Assembly: GCA_948567375.1 (NCBI GenBank)
Contig: OX419760.1
Coordinates: 39,866,001 to 39,930,000 of the forward strand
Direction: 5' to 3'
Length of the DNA: 64,000 bases
Origin: Lunularia cruciata
Lineage: Eukaryota; Streptophyta; Marchantiopsida; Lunulariales; Lunulariaceae
Below the pieces are notes generated by a model. That model did no database searches. It was not told the origin of the DNA and saw only the letters and a program-made list of their open reading frames with translations. This document shows positions 29,427 to 38,963 of the stretch, in pieces. Within the stretch, counting starts at the first letter, position 1; each line of letters starts with the position of its first letter. Both the position numbers and the translations under genes were made by a program.

Positions 29427-32217
29427 ATGATCATTGATAGGGACAGGAAGAGGGGGAGGTTGGACTCGAGAGGAAAAGGAAGAAGGGTTAGGAACAAAGG
29501 GTTTCAACTTGGAAATATGAAAGATAGGATGGATACGCATGTGACAAGGTAAGGCAAGACGATAAGCAACAGGAGAGATAATGTGGGTGATATCAAAGGG
29601 TCCTATCCAATTAGGAGCAAGTTTACGAACTTGGGTATCAAGTGGGAGAGGGAGGTTACTAGAGGATAGCATGACTTTATCACCAACTTCAAAGGTGAGA
29701 TCACGACGATGATGGTCTGCATATTGTTTTTGGCGATTCTGAGTAACAAGGAGGTGAGATTTGGCTTGTTGGAGAGATTGGGATATAGTGGTCAAGAATG
29801 TAGAAGAATGAGGAACCTGAGAGGGAGGGGGAGCAAGAAGAGAATCTGGAACAAGCGGATCTTGGCCAAAATTGAGAAAGAAGGGAGAAAATCCAGTGCT
29901 TGCCTGTTTGGAATTGTTGTAGGCAAATTCTGCAGCTGCAAGACATTCATCCCAGTTGGTATGGTGGACATTGACAAAGGCCCACAACATATCCTCCAAT
30001 GTACGATTGGCGCGTTCGGTTTGTCCATCAGTTTGAGGATGATAGGCCGTGGACAAAGCAAGCTTGGTGCCGAGTATCTGGAAGAGTGCTTGCCAAAACT
30101 TCCCGGTAAATCGAGGATCACGGTTGGAGATGAGTACACGTGGCATCCCATGATGCTTGAAGACATTGTCGAAGTAGATTTGCGCTAAGGTTGGAGCATC
30201 CACGGTATCACAGGTTGGTGCCAAGTGGATTTGCTTACTAAGCTTATCCACAAACACCACAATTGCGGTGTGTCCTTGTTTTGTCTTTGGCAAGGATGTG
30301 ATGAGATCCAAGCTCACATGCTCCCAATGAGCGGATGGAATGGCGAGTGGTTGAAGGAGTCCACTCGGCTTCTGGTTGCTGGCCTTGTTCCGTTGGCAAC
30401 TCTCACATGATCGGACAAAGTCTTGAACATCTCGTGTCATGTTGGGCCACCACCATTGGCGTTGGAGGGTGCCCAAGGTCTTGTCCACTCCCATGTGACC
30501 AGCTATTGGTAAATCATGGGCTTCTTGAAGGCACACAAGTCGAAGATCACCTTTGGTTGGAACATAGATCTGGTCTGCATGGAATAAAAGGCCTTCCTTG
30601 AAGGAGAAGGTGTTGTACTCCTTGTCGCGTGCTGTTAGACAACCGTGTACCATTTGGAAGAAGGAATCTTGCTGTAGGGCTAACCGAAACTCGTTATGAA
30701 TCTTGGGATCAATTGACACCGTCGTAATTGTTGCCGCGATGAGAGGAAGAGACTTCAAATCAGGTCGTCGTGATAGAGCATCAGGGATGACATGGAACCG
30801 ACCTGGTTTGTACTCAAGTTTGATGTCGAACAATTGGAGTTGCTCTTCCCATCGATGATGTCGACTCTTCATGTGCTCTAGGTGTAAGGTCTGCAACAAT
30901 GGCTTGTGATCAGTTCGCATGATCACTTGTTTCCCCAAGAGATAATGCCTCCATACCTTGGTGGCATATACCATTGCAAGTTGTTCCCGATCTTGAGCAG
31001 AGTAATTTCTTTCAGCTGTATTTAGTCGGCGAGACACAAAGTCAATAGGATGTAGTCCATCTGGAAATTCTTGTTGCAACACAGCTCCAATTGCAAAGTT
31101 AGAAGCATCAAAATCAACCACACAAGGTAGTTGAGGATCATATGGTTGAAGAATGGGTCTTGAAGACACCATATGCTTTAACTTCTGGAATGCTTCTTCA
31201 TGCTTGGTGGTCCATTGGAAGCTCAAGTTCTTTCCCAAGAGGTCAGTCAATGGTGCAGCCACGTGAGCATAATAGTGGATGAACCGTCGGTAAAAACTGG
31301 CCAATCCATTGAACGCTCGAACTTTGGTAGCATCCTTTGGGGTAGGCCAATCAGTAATGGCCTTGATCTTCTCTTCTTCCATCTTGATCCCCTCTGATGA
31401 GATCTTATGACCCAAGAAGGTAACCTCCTTTTGCCAAAAAGCACACTTTGACTTCTTGCAGTAAATTTCCACTGTTGTAGTTGTCTTAGGACTTCTCGCA
31501 CATGATTCATGTGTTCTGCCTCTGTCCTACTATAGATTAAGATATCATCTAAGAACACTTCCACATACTGATCCAATAGCCCCTCCAACACCCGATGCAT
31601 CTGATCCATGAAGACTGCTGGAGCATTAGTGAGTCCGAAAGGTAGAACTCTCCACTCAAAATGTCCATACCTTGTACGAAAGGCAGTCTTTTTCACGTCC
31701 TCTCCTTCAATAGGAATTTGCCAATAGCCGCTACAAAGATCTAGCTTAGAAAAGTATCGTGCTCCACTTAATTGATCAAGCAAGTCATCGATCTGAGGCA
31801 AGGGATATGCATTCTTCACGGTTTGCTTATTGAGCCCACGGTAATCAATACAGAAACAAAGTCCTCCATCCTTCTTTGGAACAAGTAGTACCGGTGCTCC
31901 CCAAGGAGAGGTACTATGTTGTATGAAATCCTTCTCCAACAACTCTGTAAGTGTTGTTCGCAACTCCTCCAACTCCTTTGGTGAGAGCCGATAGATTGGT
32001 CTACTCATTGGAGTACTCCCTGGCAATAACTCGATCTTGAAGGGCATACCTCGATCAGAGGGTAATCCCTTTGGCAGATCATCCAAAAACACATCTGCAA
32101 ACTCTTGAACTATCCGATCAACCGTCGCTTGATGCGGTACTTGGCCCTCCTCAGATTGTTCTTGTGCAATCGGCTTGATCCACACTGCAAATACATACTT
32201 ATCTTCCTCCAAAGCTT

Positions 32218-32380
32218 GCTCTATGGCTGCTTCATTAACAAACTTCCCTTCTAGGGACTCATCTCTCTTCCGAGCTTGCTCCATGGTTGCCTTCCTGGCA
32301 AACTTCCCATCTTGGGACTCATCTCCCTTCCAGATTTGCTCTATGGCTACCTTCTTGAAAAACTTCCCATCTTGGGACTG
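32218..32380 (-). repeat. In-frame 60-bp tandem repeat in C pol
   Basis: About 2.7 copies of a 60-bp (20-residue) unit containing QDGKF and IEQ between protease and RT. D has a single unit at the equivalent place (about 11700-11760). Confidence 0.85.
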
Positions 32381-32859
32381 ACTATTCTTAGGTGTCTTAC
32401 TCAGAGGTGCCAGACAACCTAATCGGAAATTCCTACCTTGGTGTTGTACTTGAATTTGGTGTCGGGTCCAATCAAATTGAACCTTATGACATTCAAGCCA
32501 AGGTAGACCCAGAATGATATCATAGTGTAGAGGTGCCACTACAAACCTCATACACTCCAAATACTCCTTCCCAATCTTGAAGGTAACAGGATGCAAGGTG
32601 CGGAATGCAGAACCCTTTCTACCATCCGCCATCATCAAACTACTTCCAATCACTGGCTTGATAGGAATACCCAATTCCTTTGCTACTTGCATAGACATGC
32701 AATTCTCTGAACTTCCAGAATCAACCAAAATTCTACAACCCCGATTAGATATCATACCTTGCAAGTGAAGCAAACTTGCATAGGTCGAGCCTTCAATCCT
32801 ATTGGAACTAATCAAGCTCCCAGTAGGCAGCTCGAAATCTCCTATTGGGATTCCTCGTT

Positions 32860-33741
32860 TCCCTGATCATTCCGCTCCACAACCTCCACTTGGGCAACTT
32901 GTCAAGGTCGTCCATTCTTGAGTGGACATTCAGCAATGCGATGCCCCAATTGGTGACAATAAAAACAACCTCCATTTTGTCATAATCTTTCTCTATCTAC
33001 TATGCCAAGTGGTCTTCGTTGGATAGCATCAATCTCCATTGGTACCGGTTCTTCCACTCGTGGTACTGGTGGGTTTTGTGTAGGTCGAGGTCGAGACCAA
33101 GTTGTCACAACTAAGGAACCAAAACGCTCAGCCAATTGCATGGCTTGTTCTACATTCTGTGGCTCTCGCATGGTCACCTCCAATCTGGTTCGTGACTTCA
33201 ATCCTTGCACAAATCGATCCAGAACTTCACCTTCTTGGATATATGGAATTTGCATGATGATATTCTGAAATTGTGTGATGTAGCTTCTCACTGAGCCAAT
33301 CTGCCTCAACTCTGCCAATTTATTTCGTGCAACTCGGGTGGCATTTATAGTCTAAAATTGACCAAGTATTGCATCCTTGAATTCTGCCCATGTAAAAATT
33401 GGTGTAACAATTTGTCGTTCAGCTCTTTTTACTCGGAATCACCACCAAAGTTTTGCCACTCCATCCAATTGGCTAGAAGCCAAGAGAATTTGTTTCCGCT
33501 CGTCTTGAAGATTGGTGGCTTCAAAGTAACGTTCACAGTCAAACACAAAATTCTCCACTGTGCCTGGCAGATTCTTGCCTTCAAACACCTTGGGTTTCGG
33601 AAATCGAATGCGATCTTCTCCATCTCAAACTGGCGCTCTGTCTATTTGTTCTTGTCGTTGCTAGTCTCGTTCATCCAACAATCGAGTAAGATGCTCAATT
33701 TGTTGTTGCATTGCAAGGATAACATCCGGTATTGCCGCCAT
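32860..33741 (-). pseudogene. Gag of C
   Basis: Start ATG at 33741 (MAAIPDVILAMQQQIEHL). Gag fold blocks include KVFEGKNLPGTVENFVFDCERYF, VAKLWWRF and the downstream LAELRQIGSVRSYITQFQ. The longest open piece is 32980-33318. CCHC knuckle CFYCHQLGHRIAEC lies at about 32925-32970. Stops interrupt it at several places (for example after LLDERD, before INATRVARNK and before the knuckle). It forms particles and packages RNA in an intact copy. Confidence 0.8.
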
Positions 33742-33999
33742 CGCTACTACTCTATTCCACTACCTGCAATTTATCTAGTTGATTAACACGTAGATACAAC
33801 ACGTCCACCGTTCTCCATAAGTTACAACTGGAAGTATCAAGGGTTCCTCTGACACGGTGATCATATGTAGAAAATCTTGCCCAAAGCGTGAGGTGATGAA
33901 TTATGTGAAACAATGCTTTGGTAATATCTGGACATGAAAGTCCCAATGGTTTGGCGGAAGTGGATTTGGTGGTCCATAAATTCCATCCATCCCATTCCT

Positions 34000-34011
34000 G
34001 CTCTGATACCA
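34000..34011 (-). promoter_or_regulatory. Primer binding site of C
   Basis: TGGTATCAGAGC on the minus strand, complementary to initiator-Met tRNA, one base inside the 5' LTR. Confidence 0.92.
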
Positions 34012-34012
34012 A

Positions 34013-34436
34013 TGTAAAAGACCGAAACCAAGGAGAGAAATAGGAGAATGGAAGCTCACATTGGGACACTTGAATGAGGGAAAACTCCGAATGCCTAGCA
34101 TGAGCTTTGGCCTTGGTATTTATAGGTAGCATACAAGACCCTTGAAGCTTCTCAAGAAGTTTCCTTGAACCGCTTTCTTGGAGTGCAAGCCAAGTTAACT
34201 AGGAAGCTTCTCAAGAAGCTTCCTTCTAGAAGCCGCCTACTTGGTGTGCAAGCTAAGCTAGTTAGAAGCTTCTAGAAGCTTCCTTCTAGAAGCTACTTGC
34301 TTAGGGCGCAAGTTAACTAGTTGGGAAGCTTCCTAAGAAGCTTCTTAGATGCTTCTAGAATATATCTAGGCTATTTTGTCTTATTCTCTACTTCGTAAGC
34401 CCGACTAACTTCGTCACTAAACTCCATATTGTTACA
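34013..34436 (-). repeat. 5' LTR of C
   Basis: 424 bp, pair of 28793-29216. Confidence 0.95.
34142..34370 (-). promoter_or_regulatory. Heat-shock-element-like cluster in C 5' LTR
   Basis: The same GAA/TTC array as in the 3' LTR, the best block at 34265-34282. It sits about 20-250 bp upstream of the TATA box at 34117-34125 in the direction of transcription. Confidence 0.6.
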
Positions 34437-34441
34437 CCAGA
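34437..34441. repeat. Target duplication of C, right copy
   Basis: CCAGA. See 28788-28792. Confidence 0.75.
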
Positions 34442-34723
34442 GTAATGCCTAGGGCCTTTGGAGGCCCCATAAATCTCGTCCATGTCCCACAACAACGGTG
34501 CAGACACACCAAGTGCACTCTCAACTGAATCAGCTCTTGTGTCGAACTCCAACTCAGAGTCAATCTCCTCCCTCACTGGGACCTGAGATACAGGCTGATA
34601 CTGAGCACCACTCCAAGTAAACCCACTGCGCATTGCAGGGCTAACTCCTCTAGAATCTCCAAAGAACTCCGTCGTGACCACGTAACTACAACAGCAAACC
34701 CGAACCACCAACTGCAACCGCAA
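34442..34723 (-). pseudogene. B2 gag, N-terminal part
   Basis: It encodes FFGDSRGVSPAM...GFTWSGAQYQPVSQVPVREE...LLWDMDEIYGASKGPRHYSG, matching B1 8100-8308. The frame is cut by C and continues at 28787. The B1 start codon (ATG at 8308) is ACG here, so the start of this copy is uncertain. Confidence 0.7.
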
Positions 34724-36162
34724 GTCGCAACCACAAGTGCCCCACCAAGTGCTAACACCACACGTGCCAACACCAACTAGACACCACCCACTAATGTAAC
34801 TCTAACCGAGATAACTACACTAGGGGAAAGGCAACCTGTAACGGTCCATCATAACACGCACTCTCACGGTCTCCAAGTCATCACTTCCTGCCTCACCGGA
34901 GAGAAACAAAGGTAGTCTGACTAGTCATCACTTCAGCCTCACCACCGAGAGCACACCAGAGCACCAACGCTCAAAAGTCAGGGCACCTCACACAAACGTG
35001 GTGCACAAACAAGAAGCAGAGAATGGAGGGGATCCAATCACAAGAAATCTAAACAAAAACCCTCCATCTCATAACACAACACGGGACTGACTCTGCCACC
35101 ATTTGGCATTTGACATAAGAGCAGTTCGTATCTAAGTCCTAAGCTACCAAGATCACCAAGAATGGGATCAAACTGCCTCTCCTAGCCAAAGCTACATGTG
35201 TATAGATAACAATGGCGCAGTCACTAGGACAACAAGTGAGGGTGGACTAGTTGGCTAGGGCACCATTCTAGAAACAAGAGATCTAGGGGTCAAACCCTGT
35301 TGCGCACAATCTAGCAAGAAAGGCAGATTTGCCAACCAATGACCAAGATCTACTCTAAACTAGCCCTTCTAGGCCTTCGTAGCCTCTCATAGCCCACAGC
35401 CCTATGCCTCAAAGCCTCAAAATGCAGAAATTCAGCCAAATGAGGCCTTTCTTGTTGCCACTTCGAAACCTCCTCCAAAATTGGTGAAACTTCTCCAAAT
35501 CTGCGAAAGTCCTCCAAACTAGCAAAAGTCCTCCAAATGTGGCCAAACAGCAAAAACTCCTCCAAATTTGGCCCAAAATCTGACGTAAAATCTGAATTCA
35601 GCCAAATGAGTCCTTTCTTGTTGCCACTTCGAAACCTCCTCCAAAATTGGTGAAACTTCTCCAAATCTGCGAAAGTCCTTCAAACTAGCGAAACTCCTCC
35701 AAATTTGGCCAAATAGCAAAAACTCCTCCAAATCTGGCCCAAAATCTGATGTAAAATTTGACATAAACCCTAAAGATAGTTGTCTGCCAAATCCCCTGCT
35801 AACTCTCCACTCGAGCCAAATTGACAAAACGGGTTTTTCCAAATCACAATTTCATGAGAAGAGCTTCCCAACTCCACCTTCAATTTGACTTTTTGAACCC
35901 AACTCGCAGCAAATTGGTCCTACCTTCACCTCCTGAGCTCAAAATCACAACACTGCTCAAAAATTGCTCCTTCTTTGCTCAAAATTTGGCCAATGCTTCC
36001 GCACACCGTCCGCCTAATTGCCAAATCTGCATCACTTGAACAAGCTTTGCACACTAGGGAAACATAGAACTTGAATCGAGCTACCACGATCCACCGAGCT
36101 TGGAGATACCACCAACACTCAACGTTCTTGCACCCGATTTCCCCCTGACTTCACTTCTCTGA
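34724..36162 (-). other. B2 leader with tandem repeat, no gene
   Basis: A leader of about 1.4 kb between LTR and gag. No ORF is supported. It includes the 166-bp tandem repeat at 35431-35762. No clear tRNA-complementary primer site starts with TGG next to the LTR; the first bases inside are TCAGAGAAGTGAAGTC (minus strand), so the primer is unidentified. Confidence 0.55.
35431..35762. repeat. 166-bp tandem duplication in B2 leader
   Basis: 35431-35596 repeats at 35597-35762 with a few mismatches (TTCAGCCAAATGAG... starts each). B1 has no second unit. Confidence 0.8.
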
Positions 36163-36613
36163 TGTAATCAGATTGCTTAACACTTTCAACTCAACTCAAC
36201 TCAGATCAGTACTTGATCTGTCATTCTATAAACTGCCAATAACTGGGCACTGATTACAGTCAAGCCACATCCACTCAAGCATAGAGAATCTAGGTGATGC
36301 TCGCCGGCCTCTGTCCACCATAGCCAGGAACTCGAAGGCTCAACATCAAAGAAGTGAGCTCTCTGGAGCTCACTTCAAAACTATACCCCCTGGACTCGAG
36401 CTAGCACTGAAACCCTAACGGTCCCGCTGACGGCACACTCGACGGTGCGAACGGTGCAAAGTAATAGTGGGCCCTACCGTGAAGTCAGTACCCCGAACAC
36501 CAAATCAGACTGTTGGAAAGTAATCATTGAGAAACTTCTAGAATAACTCTAACTACTATCACTAGAACTCCAGTGTCCGAGCAGCTAGATGCGGAACTAC
36601 AAATGGCGTGACA
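36163..36613 (-). repeat. 5' LTR of B2
   Basis: 451 bp, TGTCACGCCA...TGATTACA on the minus strand. Followed on the right by CCATT, the target duplication. Confidence 0.9.
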
Positions 36614-37165
36614 CCATTAACAAAGACATTGTTGACATCATAATTGATAACATGCTATTTGGTCCTAATGATCCCTCATCTACTCTACTTGTGATAAGAT
36701 GCTCAACATATTTGACTATTCAAAGATGTTGCTCCCTCTACAAATGATATGGTAGCAAATGAGAAGATAGCAATATCAAGGCATACAAAGTTCAGATTAA
36801 GTCTTCTTGGCAATTTATTCTCATTCTTGGGTTATTTTCTTTTGGCATATTATTTAAAATGGCATCTCATTTGGCCAATTTTACAAAATATGTTTCTTAT
36901 ATGAGTTGCTTCAATGGATGCAATGAAGTGCAATGTCTAACTATTATTTTGTAACATGCAAATGCTCTTTGAATTGTTATCTAACTACTAGGCATTTCTT
37001 TGGCTCTCAATGTTGGTTCTAAGCAAGTCTCATCCTTTGTAGATCTTCACTTGTAATTTTGCTACAACAACAAAATGTGTTACTTTCATTTGTTGATAAT
37101 GCCACGCTTTGATCATAAGATTGCCAAAGTTATCTATAATGCAATTGTGAAGCCATTATGGACTA
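36614..37165 (+). pseudogene. E transposase central remnant
   Basis: It continues E after B2. A decayed frame reads NKDIVDIIIDNMLFGPNDPSS and later SLALNVGSKQVSSFVDLHL and FHLLIMPRFDHKIAKVIYNAIV. The latter resembles, from memory, the segment of hAT-like transposases with a conserved catalytic core near D.R..FH..AIPLFER. Multiple stops. CCATT at 36614-36618 is the right target copy of B2. Confidence 0.45.
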
Positions 37166-37526
37166 GAAATCTTGCATATGGTCAATCAACACAACCAGCA
37201 AGTGCACAATGATAGGGCGGTTGTTTAACTTTGCTACATTATTTTTTTGAGCTTTGTCTTATCTGATTATTCAAGTCTAGTGTGCCCTTAGCTTGAGTAT
37301 TCAAATACTCAAGCTAAGTATTTGAAGCTATACAATGAGAGTTTTGTCAAAATTCTTATGTCATAAGTCTCATATCTCCAATGTTAATTCAATCTTAGAA
37401 CATGGTGTCATAGGGAAAATAATCCATGTGTACCGTTGGTGTCGGTTGGTGTGAGTCTTTTTTTTCATGTTACAATGAACTCGGTTTTTTTTTGTTATGG
37501 TGAAATCGGAAGTTGGTTTGTGGTCT

Positions 37527-37680
37527 TGTAAGCTCAAGGGTTTTCTCTTATGTTACATAAGCTCAGGATTTTCTCTTATGTTACATAAGCTTGGGATTTT
37601 CTTTTATCTTGCATAAGCTCGGGGCTTATTTGTGTGTTACATAAGCTTGGAACTTTTGTTTATGTTACTAGGATCTTAGG
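37527..37680. repeat. 28-bp tandem repeat, about five units
   Basis: Each unit carries GTTACATAAGCT plus a T-rich spacer. The ACATAAGC word recurs at 37555, 37583, 37611 and 37639, exactly 28 bp apart. Confidence 0.8.
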
Positions 37681-38230
37681 AGTATTTTATTTAGTGATAG
37701 CAGAAAGGAGTCTTTTTTCGCTTTGAAAGAGTGCCTTGAAGGAAAGGAAGAGAGAAAGGAGTTTAGCTTTGAGAGATTGCCATGAAGGAGAAGAGAGAAA
37801 GGAGTTTAGCTTCGAGAGAGTGCCTTGAAAGAGAAGAGAAGAGAGAAAGTAGTTTTGTTGCTTGGAGAGGAAGCTTGAACAAGACAAAAGGAGGCTGACA
37901 AGGTTTTTTCCGAAGGAAGTGGTTTGGCCAAGGGGCAAGAAAATTCAAGAAGGGGTTTAGGGGCTGGACGGCAGGTGGGAAACTTGGGCAGGAAAGAATG
38001 TGAAGGGGTTTAGGGGCTGGACTGCTGGAGGGGAACTTGGGCAGGACATATATGAGGGGGGGATGGGAGGAGATTTTTTGAAGGAAAGAAGAGACTGTGC
38101 AGGACAGAGGAGAGTGAAGGAGAGAGGTATCAAAGGATTTTGGGGAGTTGGAAGGACAGTGAGGTCTTGAAGGAGGAACTGAGAAAAACAAGAGCAAAGG
38201 ATAAAAAAGGCAGAGGGTTTTGTGGATAGG

Positions 38231-38347
38231 AGGAGGAACTCTCAAATGGAGGACTGAAGTCTGGACAAGAGGAGGAACTCTCAAAGGGAGGACTGAAGTT
38301 GAGACATAAGGAGGAACTCTGGAAGGGAGGACTACAGTCTGGACAGG
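38231..38347. repeat. 39-bp tandem repeat, three units
   Basis: AGGAGGAACTCT units start at 38231, 38270 and 38309, with GGACTGAAGTCTGGACA inside. Confidence 0.8.
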
Positions 38348-38531
38348 AGGAAGAAATCAGGAAGGAAGGATTTTGTGATAAGAAGAAAAAAGAAAGGGCA
38401 TCAAAGAAGAGGATTTTGGAACGGAAGAGAGGATTTGAAGGAAGAAAGAGGTTTTTGAAGTAGGGAAGGGAAATTGAGTGGTAGGGAAAAATTATTGAGA
38501 GAGAGATATAGTTCAGCCAGGAAGGAGGAAA

Positions 38532-38963
38532 TTGGAGTTTGTAGGACAGAGGAAGAGAGAAGAGAGGAAAAGAAGCGCCTCTTCAGGAAATTTCATTCAT
38601 GATTTCAACATTAGTAGTTTGTTACCTTCTTATGAGGTAGATTCTCTTGCCCTCGGTGATTACTCTTCTTCAGGTGGTCGAGTTGGCAGCCCTCCAGATA
38701 AATTTCAAAGAGGATTTCCAAAGCTGAAGGTAGTGGACTTGGCCCAACAGTCTGCATTGGTAGAGCATCTTATTCATGGCTTTGATGATAATGTAAGAAA
38801 GGTGAAGTCAAATGCTCGTCAACTTTCTCCAAAATGTGAAAAGACTATACTCCCAAAGGGGAAGGTTTGGACAGGAACAAAGAATTCTAAAAGATGGAAG
38901 GATATGAAGATGTTGAGGAGAGAGTTTGAGTTGGAAGGGCAGAGGATCGAGAAGGAAGTTTGA
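38532..38963 (+). CDS. Unrecognised 143-codon ORF
   Basis: Begins MEFVGQRKREERKR. Contains DFNISSLLPSYEVDSLALGDYSS and KLKVVDLAQQSALVEHLIHG, then a Lys/Arg-rich end. The middle part has ordinary amino-acid and codon texture, unlike the purine-rich surroundings, so it may be a captured exon or a gag fragment. No family is recognised. It could also be chance. Confidence 0.3.
   Translation: MEFVGQRKREERKRSASSGNFIHDFNISSLLPSYEVDSLALGDYSSSGGRVGSPPDKFQRGFPKLKVVDLAQQSALVEHLIHGFDDNVRKVKSNARQLSPKCEKTILPKGKVWTGTKNSKRWKDMKMLRREFELEGQRIEKEV

Larger units (their letters stand above)
29151..32815 (-). pseudogene. Pol of C: protease-RT-RNase H-integrase-chromodomain, one frameshift
   Basis: Protease with [13 protein letters not shown] and [11 protein letters not shown] linker carries a 20-residue tandem repeat (32218-32380). 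RT has [42 protein letters not shown] and FLDDILIY. At about 31470 one T is missing relative to D, so the frame switches and continues with [22 protein letters not shown]. RNase H: VDFDASNFAIGAVLQ, RTDHKPLLQ. Integrase: HHCC finger (H-DLPIAGHMG, C-ESCQRN), core SLDLITSLP, ISNRDPRFTG (Asn before the usual Asp-like site) and DGQTERANRTLED. Chromodomain at 29259-29426. The pol stop at 29151 lies inside the 3' LTR. Confidence 0.93.
28793..34436 (-). mobile_element. LTR retrotransposon C (Ty3/gypsy chromovirus)
   Basis: 5644 bp on the minus strand with 424-bp LTRs at both ends, initiator-Met primer site, gag, protease, RT, RNase H, integrase and chromodomain. It is inserted into B2 gag. The LTRs differ at about nine places by eye (about 2%). 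One base lost in RT splits pol into two frames, and gag has a few stops. D is a much older relative. Confidence 0.95.
13104..36613 (-). mobile_element. LTR retrotransposon B2 (DNMT-bearing, PHD-bearing family B)
   Basis: A Ty3-like element on the minus strand, about 10.06 kb after removing A2 (18260-26053) and C (28793-34436). Order from right to left is 5' LTR, leader, gag, protease, DNMT3-like methyltransferase, RT, RNase H, integrase, PHD finger, polypurine tract and a 3' LTR with unusual flanking 106-bp repeats. It is inserted into E with a 4-5 bp duplication. The LTRs differ at roughly 25-30 of 450 sites by eye, so it is older than A2 and C. Several stops and lost catalytic residues make this copy defective. 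Confidence 0.88.

Noticed and set aside
36100-36162. TTGGTGGTATCTCC (minus strand) considered as the B2 primer site
   Set aside because: It lies about 50 bp from the LTR and fits no tRNA end I know; the primer is left unassigned.
37527-37680. Regular 28-bp repeats considered as a CRISPR array
   Set aside because: Units are contiguous without unique spacers, and the context is a plant transposon.
37763-38284. A 173-codon minus-strand ORF rich in Pro, Ser and Leu
   Set aside because: It is the complement of GA-rich tandem repeats; low-complexity composition explains it.
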